A stretch of 6,192 nucleotides of DNA from an uncultured Porphyromonadaceae bacterium (GCA_905193485.1 CAJJOX010000140.1:1-6192), one strand, 5' to 3'. Counted from the stretch's first letter, positions 1-6,105 are shown. Notes: generated by a model not told the origin, from the letters alone. A program made the numbers and translations.

Positions 1-296
1 ACAAGATCGGCAGCTCGAAGATCGGTCCCGACCAGCAGCCCAACGTTGAAATGGTAGCCTCCTACCTCAAAAACCACAAGGATGCCAAGGTCGTTGTCAA
101 AGGCTACGCCTCCAAGGACGGCAACCTCGAATTCAACAAGAAACTTGCCGCAGCACGTGCAGAATCCGTAAAGACAATGCTTGTCAAGAAATACGGCATC
201 GCCGCTGACCGCATCACAGCCGAAGGCGAAGGCATCGGAGAGATGTTCACCGAAAACGACTGGAACCGCGTTTCGATCTGCACACTCGAAGACTGA
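1..296 (+). CDS. OmpA-family outer membrane protein, C-terminal part (5' end outside window)
   Basis: This is the last 97 full codons of an OmpA-type gene; reading begins in frame at base 3 and ends at TGA 294-296. The visible part is the periplasmic OmpA C-terminal (peptidoglycan-associating) domain. It contains GYASKDGN at 102-125, then an N-x(2-3)-LAAARAESV helix carrying the conserved Arg (codon 156-158), and it ends NRVSICTLED. An internal ATG at 51 is not a plausible start, because the homologous reading frame continues upstream of it. The protein matches the C-terminus of the complete neighbour at 501-1673 with only six residue differences (V/I, K/R, K/D, A/S, T/S, D/N), so the two form a tandem paralogous pair. 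By analogy the missing part should hold a signal peptide, an outer-membrane beta-barrel and an Ala-rich linker. It is followed by its own hairpin terminator. Confidence 0.93.
   Translation, partial: KIGSSKIGPDQQPNVEMVASYLKNHKDAKVVVKGYASKDGNLEFNKKLAAARAESVKTMLVKKYGIAADRITAEGEGIGEMFTENDWNRVSICTLED
1..296 (+). repeat. Direct repeat copy 1: OmpA C-terminal domain
   Basis: Aligned by eye, this segment matches 1378-1673 base for base at a fixed offset of 1377 with no gaps. There are 24 mismatches in 296 positions, about 92% identity. Both copies end at the same stop codon, and the similarity does not continue into the downstream flank. The upstream extent of the repeat cannot be seen because the window begins inside it. 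Confidence 0.95.
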
Positions 297-313
297 TAAA
301 TCACATACAACCA

Positions 314-342
314 CATAAAGCCTGCCTCCGGCGGGCTTTATG
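314..342 (+). terminator. Hairpin terminator after first OmpA gene
   Basis: A 13-bp stem (314-326 with 330-342) closes on a 3-base loop (TCC, 327-329). All pairs are Watson-Crick except one T-G wobble (323/333), and the core is GC-rich. It begins 17 bases after the stop codon and is followed by a modest T-containing stretch (CGTTTCTCC) instead of a pure T-run. The position and stability fit an intrinsic terminator that separates the two OmpA transcription units. Confidence 0.85.
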
Positions 343-408
343 CGTTTCTCCACAAATGATGCATGCCGGCATTCCCCCTGTGACAGACAGCGCGACACAC
401 CGATTCTT

Positions 409-440
409 TTTGCAAAATATTTTTTAATGACGTATATTTG
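409..440 (+). promoter_or_regulatory. Bacteroidetes-type promoter for second OmpA gene
   Basis: A -33 element TTTG (409-412) is separated by 20 bp from a -7 element TATATTTG (433-440), which matches TAnnTTTG exactly. This is the known consensus for the Bacteroidetes primary sigma factor. The predicted transcription start is about 445, giving a leader of roughly 55 nt. The last bases before the ATG are A-rich (AAAACAAATAACTGAAC) with no Shine-Dalgarno sequence, as is usual for highly translated genes in this phylum. Confidence 0.85.
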
Positions 441-500
441 TAGCTCACAACCGTTTCTCCTACGGGGTTATGCGATTAAAACAAATAACTGAACAAGTAT

Positions 501-1673
501 ATGAAAAAAATTCTATTCTTAGCCATCGCAGCCTGCAGCGTAATTTCCGCTCAGGCACAATCCGGTGTCTATCGGACTCCTGAATTTTCCGGCAACTGGT
601 CACTCGGCCTCGGCGCCGGCGTTGCCACTCCGCTCAAAGACCACGCATTTTTCGGCGACATGCGCGGTACATTCGGTTTTCACGTCCAGAAACAGCTTTC
701 GCCTGTATTTGCACTTGGCGTAGAGTCTGACTTCTTGATCAACAGCCATTCGTGGATTGAAAACGATCCGTCGCTTCTCAACGCCGGCATCGATCTCACA
801 GGCAACAGTTCGTCGGCAATCGACCGCATCTATGTAGGCGCATACGGATCATTCAATCTTTTCAACCTTTTTGGCGGCAACAGCTGTCCGCGCCGTTTCT
901 TCGACATTGAGGCTACCGCCGGTGCCGGATGGGGATGGGAAGACTTCCTTCATCAGAATTATTTCGCCACAAAAGCCGGACTGAATTTCAATCTCAACTT
1001 CAGCAAAAACTTCACGATGTCGATGCGTCCGGCCGTAGTATTCAATATGACAGGCACAGAATATTCTCCTCTTGACGTTGAGCAGACTTCCGCCGCATAC
1101 AGCCGAGCAAAAGCAACATTTAATTTTACGCTCGGCTTCACATATCATTTCGGTCCCGGATTCTGTCTGGCGGATGTCGGCAATGAAGCCGAGATCGAAG
1201 CTCTTAACGCACGCATCAACAGCCTGCGCGATGAAATCGCAGCCGCTCAGGCCGCAGGCGCCGCAACACAGGTTCAGGCCGCCGCAACAGCTGCAGAGCT
1301 CGATGCCTGCAAAAACCGCAAACCCGAAGTCGTTGAAAAAGTAAGCAGCAACCTCCAGAGTGTACGCTACATCTTCTACAAGATCGGCAGCTCGAAGATC
1401 GGTCCCGACCAGCAGCCCAACGTTGAAATGGTGGCTTCCTACCTCAAAAACCACAAGGATGCCAAGGTCATTGTCAAAGGCTACGCCTCCAAGGACGGCA
1501 ACCTCGAATTCAACAAACGCCTTGCCGCAGCCCGTGCCGAATCTGTCAAGACCATGCTCGTCGACAAATACGGCATCTCTGCCGACCGCATCACAGCTGA
1601 AGGCGAAGGCATCGGCGAGATGTTCTCGGAAAACGACTGGAACCGCGTTTCGATCTGCACACTTGAAAACTGA
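501..1673 (+). CDS. OmpA-family outer membrane protein (beta-barrel plus peptidoglycan-associating domain)
   Basis: A complete protein of 390 residues predicted to anchor the outer membrane to the cell wall. Residues 1-19 form a signal peptide (basic MKK, hydrophobic core, then SAQA before Gln20), so the mature N-terminus would be Gln. Residues about 25-219 look like an outer-membrane beta-barrel, with alternating aromatic/Gly-rich strands and a last strand ending FTLGFTYHFG. Residues about 226-272 are an Ala/Glu-rich, probably coiled-coil linker with Cys222 and Cys270 at its edges. Residues about 285-390 are the OmpA C-terminal domain. In that domain Arg345 is kept, while the usual acidic ligand 15 residues earlier is Ser330 (motif GYASKDGN, with Asp332 nearby). 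The ATG at 501 is chosen because the signal peptide starts there and a good promoter lies upstream. It appears to be a single-gene unit bounded by terminators. Its C-terminal third is nearly identical to the preceding gene. The family call is firm, but a specific ligand or pore function is not. Confidence 0.95.
   Translation: MKKILFLAIAACSVISAQAQSGVYRTPEFSGNWSLGLGAGVATPLKDHAFFGDMRGTFGFHVQKQLSPVFALGVESDFLINSHSWIENDPSLLNAGIDLTGNSSSAIDRIYVGAYGSFNLFNLFGGNSCPRRFFDIEATAGAGWGWEDFLHQNYFATKAGLNFNLNFSKNFTMSMRPAVVFNMTGTEYSPLDVEQTSAAYSRAKATFNFTLGFTYHFGPGFCLADVGNEAEIEALNARINSLRDEIAAAQAAGAATQVQAAATAAELDACKNRKPEVVEKVSSNLQSVRYIFYKIGSSKIGPDQQPNVEMVASYLKNHKDAKVIVKGYASKDGNLEFNKRLAAARAESVKTMLVDKYGISADRITAEGEGIGEMFSENDWNRVSICTLEN
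1378..1673 (+). repeat. Direct repeat copy 2: OmpA C-terminal domain
   Basis: This is the partner of the segment at 1-296. Divergence is uneven. The first 139 positions carry only 3 mismatches (copy-1 positions 56, 59, 93) and open with 55 identical bases. The remaining 157 positions carry 21, including a run of four at 140-143, followed by an identical stretch of 35 bases (copy-1 252-286). Most changes fall at third codon positions. Confidence 0.95.
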
Positions 1674-1707
1674 TTTATCGACAGGTATATACCACACATT
1701 TCATAAC

Positions 1708-1743
1708 GACACCGCCACGGAACCATGTTTTTGTGGCGGTGTC
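1708..1743 (+). terminator. Hairpin terminator after second OmpA gene
   Basis: A perfect 11-bp GC-rich stem pairs 1708-1718 (GACACCGCCAC) with 1733-1743. It can be extended inward by two G-T wobbles and two A-T pairs, leaving a loop of about 6 bases. It starts 34 bases after the stop codon. The run of five T lies on the inside of the 3' arm, and only TGTTTGCC follows the stem, so the classical T-tract is weak. A terminator is the most likely role. The rest of 1744-1874 shows no gene or further structure that I can support. Confidence 0.78.
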
Positions 1744-1874
1744 TGTTTGCCGACGACAGCCGGCGAGCCTGCAACCAGTCGACACCCACAGGCATCAGAC
1801 ATCCCTTCGTGATCCTTTCGCATTGTCTTTCGATGAATTAACACTTATTTTCCACCCAAGCCGAAAAGAATTCG

Positions 1875-1882
1875 TAAATTTG
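1875..1882 (+). promoter_or_regulatory. Putative -7 box immediately before nrnA-like gene
   Basis: TAAATTTG matches the Bacteroidetes -7 consensus TAnnTTTG and ends only 5 bp before the ATG at 1888. A -33 element is weak: a TTTTC run at 1848-1852 lies at slightly long spacing. With this box the transcript would start at about 1886-1889, making the mRNA leaderless, or nearly so if translation starts at the second ATG (1900). Confidence 0.55.
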
Positions 1883-1887
1883 CCGCT

Positions 1888-2946
1888 ATGATTTTCGACA
1901 TGGTGCAAATAAATGCTCTCAGCCGCTTGTTGGCAGATTGCCGCAATGTCGCTATCGTGTGCCACATGACACCCGACGGCGATGCCCTCGGCTCGTCGCT
2001 CTTCCTCATGCATCTTCTTGAGAATCTTGGAAAGAAAGCCGCTGTCGTTGTGCCCGACATCCCTCCGCAGACCCTTTGTTTCCTGCCGGGTTTCGACCTT
2101 ATCACCGTAGCTTCATATCAAACATCTCGGGCAGCTACGCTCTTTCGGTCGGCCGACATTATTTTCTGCCTCGACTTCAACGACATGAAGCGGATTGACC
2201 GCACGGCCAATTTGGTCGAGAACGCGCGTGCTCCGCGTGTGGTCATCGACCATCACCTCAATCCATCGATCGAAGCCGATGTGTTGATTTCGCATCCCGA
2301 AGTGTCGTCGACATGTGCTTTGCTTTTTCAAGTGACGGAAGCCCTGGGACTTGACAACGCTCTCACAGCCGATGCGGCAACGTGCTGCTGCACGGGAATG
2401 ATGACTGATACAGGCAATTTTTCCTACAACTCAAACGATCCGGAACTCTATCGCATCCTCGCCCGACTTGTTGCCACCGGCATCGACAAAGACGCAATCT
2501 ATACACGCCTTTTCAACACCAACTCCGAACAACGCATCCGCATAATGGGCTACGGACAAAGCTCCAAATTGCAGATATTCCCCGAGCATCAGGCCGCTAT
2601 GATCACCCTTTCGCTCGATGAACTGCGTCGTTTCGGTTACCATCGCGGCGACACGGAAGCTCTGGTCAACGTACCGCTCAGCATTCCGGGGATCACCTAT
2701 TCCATATTCCTGCGCGAGGATGAATCGGATTATGTCAAGGTGTCGATGCGCAGCAAAGGCGATTTTTCCGTCAAACGCATCTGTGAGGAAAATTTCGGCG
2801 GCGGCGGTCATCGAAATGCCGCCGGAGGCGAGATGCGCCGGCCACTGCCTGAGGTCATAGACAAAGTGCTTGCCATCATGCCGCTTTATGACAGTATGCT
2901 TCCGCCGTCCGATGCCACAGCATGCCCTTCCGAATCTGATAACTGA
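1888..2946 (+). CDS. nrnA: NrnA-like DHH/DHHA1 phosphoesterase (oligoribonuclease / pAp phosphatase)
   Basis: 352 residues, slightly longer than typical NrnA proteins. The family degrades 2-5-nt RNA fragments to mononucleotides and removes the 3' phosphate from pAp, using Mn in the cytoplasm. All DHH-domain metal motifs are visible: H26-x3-D30-G-D32-ALGS, Asp96 in CLDFND, D121-H122-H123, and Asp174 in GMMTDTGNFSYNS. The C-terminal DHHA1 substrate-binding domain has the glycine loop GGGGHRNAAGG (304-314). No signal peptide or membrane segment is seen, which argues against a membrane-bound GdpP-type c-di-AMP phosphodiesterase. The start is uncertain: ATG 1888 gives 352 aa, and ATG 1900 gives 348 aa and leaves room for a short leader. 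Both keep every motif. The next gene begins 20 bp after the stop, suggesting co-transcription. Substrate preference (nanoRNA versus pAp versus cyclic dinucleotide products) cannot be read from the sequence. Confidence 0.92.
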   Translation: MIFDMVQINALSRLLADCRNVAIVCHMTPDGDALGSSLFLMHLLENLGKKAAVVVPDIPPQTLCFLPGFDLITVASYQTSRAATLFRSADIIFCLDFNDMKRIDRTANLVENARAPRVVIDHHLNPSIEADVLISHPEVSSTCALLFQVTEALGLDNALTADAATCCCTGMMTDTGNFSYNSNDPELYRILARLVATGIDKDAIYTRLFNTNSEQRIRIMGYGQSSKLQIFPEHQAAMITLSLDELRRFGYHRGDTEALVNVPLSIPGITYSIFLREDESDYVKVSMRSKGDFSVKRICEENFGGGGHRNAAGGEMRRPLPEVIDKVLAIMPLYDSMLPPSDATACPSESDN

Positions 2947-2966
2947 CAATTCCAACCATCAAGATA

Positions 2967-3545
2967 ATGAAAAAATTCCGTAAGATATTCCTTTCAATCA
3001 TTTCTTCCGTCGTAGTGGTTCTCATGCTGCAGTCATGTGAAAGCGGCCGCAGCTATTCCGAACTTCTCAACGACGAGAACATGGCGGTCAACCGCTTCCT
3101 CGTCGATCAATGGGTAATTCCTGAGATACCGGCCGATTCAGTCTTTATCACAGGCCCCGACGCACCATATTACCAGCTTGATGAAGAGGGAAACATCTAC
3201 ATGCAGGTGCTTGACGCCGGTTCTGGCGAAAAGGTGACCGACGACCAGGTGGTATATTTCCGCTTCAAACGCTACAATCTTTCGTATTATGCCGGCAATC
3301 TCGAATCAACCCCCAGCGAAGGCAATCAGGACGACATGACCCAGTCGCCTACATCGTTCCGATATCAGAATTTCACCATCCCGTCGTCATCGCAATGGGG
3401 CACCGGCATACAGATGCCGCTCAACTTCCTGAAACTCGGATGCGACGTCAATCTTGTCGTTAAATCACAATATGGCTGGACCAGCGAAGTTAGCTACGTC
3501 ATTCCGTATCTCTATCGCATTCGTTATTATAAGAGCCAGATCTGA
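2967..3545 (+). CDS. DUF4827-like lipoprotein, possibly FKBP-fold
   Basis: 192 residues. The N-terminus is a lipoprotein signal: MKKFRK, a hydrophobic segment (7-21), then lipobox LQSC with Cys24 as the lipidated residue. The residues after Cys (ESGRSYSELL) do not form an obvious Bacteroidetes surface-export signal, so a periplasm-facing location is as likely as the cell surface. The C-terminal half (about 90-190) has a beta-rich pattern, VVYFRFKRYNLSYY, then WGTGIQMPLNFLKLG, then VIPYLYRIRYYKSQ. This recalls the order of strands in FKBP-type peptidyl-prolyl isomerases, without recognisable active-site residues. I recall DUF4827 proteins of this size beside glmM in Bacteroides, which supports the name, but no function is established. 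It sits 20 bp after nrnA and 65 bp before glmM. The A-rich stretch before and after the ATG (GATAATGAAAAAATT) is typical of translation starts here. Confidence 0.72.
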   Translation: MKKFRKIFLSIISSVVVVLMLQSCESGRSYSELLNDENMAVNRFLVDQWVIPEIPADSVFITGPDAPYYQLDEEGNIYMQVLDAGSGEKVTDDQVVYFRFKRYNLSYYAGNLESTPSEGNQDDMTQSPTSFRYQNFTIPSSSQWGTGIQMPLNFLKLGCDVNLVVKSQYGWTSEVSYVIPYLYRIRYYKSQI

Positions 3546-3610
3546 GTGCGAAACACGGATTGTCATCCCTTAGTAAATTAATTGTCAATATTCATAGCCA
3601 TTATCACATC

Positions 3611-4999
3611 ATGACACTGATAAAATCCATATCCGGTATCCGCGGAACAATCGGCGGAGCACCCTCCGAGGGACTTTCGCCCGTTGACATTGTCAAATTT
3701 ACAGCTGCCTACGCCACGTTCATACGTAAAAATTCGCCTGTCGGCTCCAATACGATTGTTGTCGGCCGCGACGCCCGTCTTTCGGGCAATATGGTGAGCG
3801 GCATAGTTGTCGCCACGCTGTGTGCGATGGGATTTGACGTGGTCAACATCGGCCTGGCCTCTACACCTACCACTGAGATCGCCGTCACCGGCGAGAATGC
3901 CGACGGGGGAATCATCATCACGGCCAGCCATAATCCCACGCAATGGAACGCACTCAAGCTGCTCAACCACCATGGCGAGTTTCTCAACGATGCCGAGGGC
4001 AAGGAAGTGCTGCGCATAGCTGCTGCCGATGATTACCGTTTCGCCGAAGTGGCCGACCTCGGACATGAATTCGCCAACAACACCTACAACCGCCGTCACA
4101 TCGATCAGGTTCTCGCTCTCGACCTTGTCGACAGGCAGGCTATCGCCGACGCAAACTTCACTGTGGCCGTCGATGCAGTCAATTCTGTGGGAGGCGTGGT
4201 CATTCCGCAGCTGCTTCGTGCTCTTGGTGTGAAAAATATCATCGAACTTAATTGCGAGGCCAACGGACGTTTTGCACATACCCCCGAGCCGATACCTGAA
4301 AACCTCACACAGATTGCCAGCCTGATGAAAGAGGGGCGTGCAGATGTGGGATTTGTTGTCGATCCCGATGTCGATCGTCTTGCCATTGTCATGGAAAACG
4401 GTGAAATGTTCGTCGAGGAATACACACTGGTGGCTGTCGCTGACTATGTGCTTTCCCAGACTCCCGGCGCGACCGTTTCCAATCTCAGTTCGTCACGCGC
4501 GCTACGCGATGTAACCCGGGCTCACGGCTGCAGCTATTCGGCTTCGGCTGTCGGCGAGGTCAACGTCACCACCGAAATGAAACGCACAGGCGCCGTGATT
4601 GGCGGCGAAGGCAACGGCGGAGTCATTTATCCCGCGGCACACTATGGACGCGATGCTCTTGTCGGTGTGGCATTATTCCTGACGCTCCTTGCCAAGAGCG
4701 GCAAGAAAGTGTCGGAGCTGAAAGCCGGCTATCCCCCCTACGCCATCGCCAAAAACAAGATCCAGCTCACTCCGTCGATCAATGTCGATGCTCTCCTTGA
4801 TGAAGTGAAGCGCATCTATGCCAACGAAAAAATCACCGATATCGACGGCGTTAAGATCGATTTTGCCAACGGCTGGGTTCATCTGCGCAAATCCAACACC
4901 GAACCGATCATACGCATCTACTCCGAGGCTCCCACCATGGCCGAGGCAGATGCGCTCGCCGACGATATCAAAGCTGTCGTTGCCGGCATGACCGTCTGA
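3611..4999 (+). CDS. glmM: Phosphoglucosamine mutase (alpha-D-phosphohexomutase family)
   Basis: 462 residues. It is predicted to convert glucosamine-6-phosphate to glucosamine-1-phosphate, the step before UDP-GlcNAc for peptidoglycan and LPS. All four family signatures are present: the catalytic phosphoserine loop TASHNP (Ser106), the Mg loop DPDVDR (251-256), the sugar-binding loop GEGNGG (332-337) and the phosphate-binding loop RKSNTEP (426-432). ATG 3611 is chosen because the protein then opens MTLIKSISGIRGTIGG, the usual start of Bacteroidales homologues. A longer frame reaches a TTG at 3560, but its 17 extra residues look like leader sequence. The GEGNGG and SNTEP loops differ from the proteobacterial GlmM forms (GEQSGH, SGTEP) and resemble archaeal-type and PMM/PGM enzymes. 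A phosphoglucomutase or phosphomannomutase activity is therefore a real alternative. No glmS or glmU lies nearby. It is probably read from the nrnA promoter, as I see no good promoter box in the 65-bp gap. Confidence 0.88.
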   Translation: MTLIKSISGIRGTIGGAPSEGLSPVDIVKFTAAYATFIRKNSPVGSNTIVVGRDARLSGNMVSGIVVATLCAMGFDVVNIGLASTPTTEIAVTGENADGGIIITASHNPTQWNALKLLNHHGEFLNDAEGKEVLRIAAADDYRFAEVADLGHEFANNTYNRRHIDQVLALDLVDRQAIADANFTVAVDAVNSVGGVVIPQLLRALGVKNIIELNCEANGRFAHTPEPIPENLTQIASLMKEGRADVGFVVDPDVDRLAIVMENGEMFVEEYTLVAVADYVLSQTPGATVSNLSSSRALRDVTRAHGCSYSASAVGEVNVTTEMKRTGAVIGGEGNGGVIYPAAHYGRDALVGVALFLTLLAKSGKKVSELKAGYPPYAIAKNKIQLTPSINVDALLDEVKRIYANEKITDIDGVKIDFANGWVHLRKSNTEPIIRIYSEAPTMAEADALADDIKAVVAGMTV

Positions 5000-5061
5000 T
5001 CCGGGATTGTTGTCAATAGCCTTTCGTCATCAAAAACGCATCAATCTTTCTCTTCTCGCTG

Positions 5062-6021
5062 ATGAAACGCCTTGCTGTCACATCGGTCATATTGTTTTTG
5101 GCCATTGCCTCCGGACTGTCGGCCGGCAATTGTCCACCTGTCGGATATGGACTTGTCGACGTTTCGGTAGCCAGCCTCCGGCATGAGCCGGCGCATGCAT
5201 CCGAAATGGAGACGCAAATCCTTTACGGCACACCCGTCGAAATACTTTCCGACTCGCTTACCGACTGGTGTTTGTGTCGCACGCCCGATGGTTATGAGGC
5301 GTATATCCACCGCAGCGCATTCACGCCAAAAAGCGAAACCGAGATGCAGCGTTGGCGTTCATCCGACCGCTTGATTGTCACGGCATCAGGCGAGCGACAC
5401 TTGCTCGCCGACACCCTCTCGTCATCACCCCGCAATGTGGTGAGTGATGTCACGTGGCTTTCTATTCTGGAAGGAGCCGTCGCTCCCGGATCCGATTTCG
5501 CTTCGGTGACGCTTCCTGATGGACGTCATGGCTATCTGCCGGCTTCGTCGGTTGACGATTTTGCAGAATGGGCTTCACGTGTTCCGGATGCCGATGCTCT
5601 TGTCGATGCCGCGTTCTTCATGCGCGGAGTACCTTATTTATGGGGTGCGGCCTCATCGAAAGCCGTCGATTGCTCGGGGCTGACCCAACTGTGCTACTTC
5701 TCCGCAGGCCTCCTGCTGCCACGCAATGCCTCCAGGCAGGCCGTCAGAGGGACCGAGATTGATTTTGACGATCCCACGGCATTATGCAGGGCCGACTTGC
5801 TCTTTTTCGGTGATGGGGAAGGCTCGCGCATCACTCATGTAGCCCTTTTCGATGGCGACACACGATATATCCATGCCTCTGGCAAGGTGTTTGAAAGCAG
5901 TTTCGACCCGAACCATCCGCTTTTCATCCCGCGGCGGGTGCTCAAGGCCGTACGGATTCTCGGCACACCCGACGCAGCGACAATGTCAGTGGCCGTCCAT
6001 CCGGCTTATTTCAATCGTTAA
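5062..6021 (+). CDS. SH3b-SH3b-NlpC/P60 cysteine peptidase, YkfC-like (peptidoglycan stem-peptide endopeptidase)
   Basis: 319 residues. Residues 1-21 are a signal peptide (MKR, hydrophobic core, cleavage likely after LSA21). Cys24 is not in a lipobox, because Asn precedes it, so a soluble periplasmic enzyme is expected. Two bacterial SH3-like modules follow, at about 31-88 and 102-170 (the second ends LPDGRHGYLPASSVDD). The NlpC/P60 domain spans about 180-300. It has PYLWGAASSKAVDCSG with nucleophile Cys204, then His259 in ITHVALF and the third catalytic position His271 in YIHASG, so the triad is complete. Two SH3b modules followed by NlpC/P60 is the arrangement of YkfC-type gamma-D-glutamyl-diamino-acid endopeptidases, which cleave L-Ala-gamma-D-Glu-diamino acid peptides during wall recycling. 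LPRNASRQ replaces the more common LPRDA form, a minor change. It starts 62 bp after glmM with no terminator or clear promoter between, so the two may share a transcript. The exact substrate is inferred from architecture only. Confidence 0.88.
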   Translation: MKRLAVTSVILFLAIASGLSAGNCPPVGYGLVDVSVASLRHEPAHASEMETQILYGTPVEILSDSLTDWCLCRTPDGYEAYIHRSAFTPKSETEMQRWRSSDRLIVTASGERHLLADTLSSSPRNVVSDVTWLSILEGAVAPGSDFASVTLPDGRHGYLPASSVDDFAEWASRVPDADALVDAAFFMRGVPYLWGAASSKAVDCSGLTQLCYFSAGLLLPRNASRQAVRGTEIDFDDPTALCRADLLFFGDGEGSRITHVALFDGDTRYIHASGKVFESSFDPNHPLFIPRRVLKAVRILGTPDAATMSVAVHPAYFNR

Positions 6022-6038
6022 ACCGTCACAATCACCGG

Positions 6039-6075
6039 ATTGTTATTAATCAATAAATTGTTATTAATCAATAAA
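6039..6075. repeat. Perfect 18-bp tandem direct repeat, AT-rich
   Basis: The unit TTGTTATTAATCAATAAA occurs at 6040-6057 and again at 6058-6075 with no mismatch; the shared A at 6039 extends the periodic tract to 37 bases. Each unit contains the inverted repeat TTATT-AATC-AATAA. The tract lies in the 84-bp gap between the NlpC/P60 stop and the lipoprotein ATG, 30 bp before that ATG. It could be a paired regulator-binding site, an AT-rich upstream promoter element, or a slippage product without function. No convincing TAnnTTTG promoter box is visible in the gap. Confidence 0.9.
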
Positions 6076-6105
6076 GAACTATCAACTGTTTAAATACTCA
6101 CCATT

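Noticed and set aside
445..500. Possible structured leader (AACCGT ... ACGGGGTT) before the second OmpA gene
   Set aside because: The pairing is short and needs a bulge; it is too weak to call a riboswitch or leader hairpin.
849..1697. Long open frame of 282 codons on the minus strand across the second OmpA gene
   Set aside because: It lies wholly antisense to a well-supported gene, has an odd Cys/Val/Phe-rich composition with no recognisable domain, and is explained by codon bias of the real gene leaving few antisense stops.
1360..1812. Plus-strand open frame overlapping the end of the second OmpA gene in another frame
   Set aside because: Low-complexity Ser/Thr/Pro/Arg translation typical of an out-of-frame reading, and it runs through the terminator hairpin.
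2431..2955. Minus-strand open frame of 174 codons opposite the 3' half of nrnA
   Set aside because: Antisense shadow; the plus-strand frame carries the conserved DHHA1 motif in the same bases.
3560..3610. N-terminal extension of the mutase from a TTG codon
   Set aside because: The 17 extra residues do not resemble the family, whose Bacteroidales members begin at MTLIKSISGIRG; the ATG at 3611 gives the usual length.
3546..3610. Possible separate promoter for glmM in the AT-rich gap
   Set aside because: No TAnnTTTG match is present; the nearest resemblance (TATTCATA) lacks the TTTG core and an adequate -33 element.
3578..4279. Minus-strand open frame of 233 codons opposite glmM
   Set aside because: Antisense shadow of the mutase gene with no signal peptide, domain or promoter of its own.
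5125..5135. Possible lipobox at Cys24 of the NlpC/P60 protein
   Set aside because: The residue before Cys is Asn, which does not fit a lipobox (Gly, Ala or Ser needed); cleavage by signal peptidase I after LSA is the better reading.
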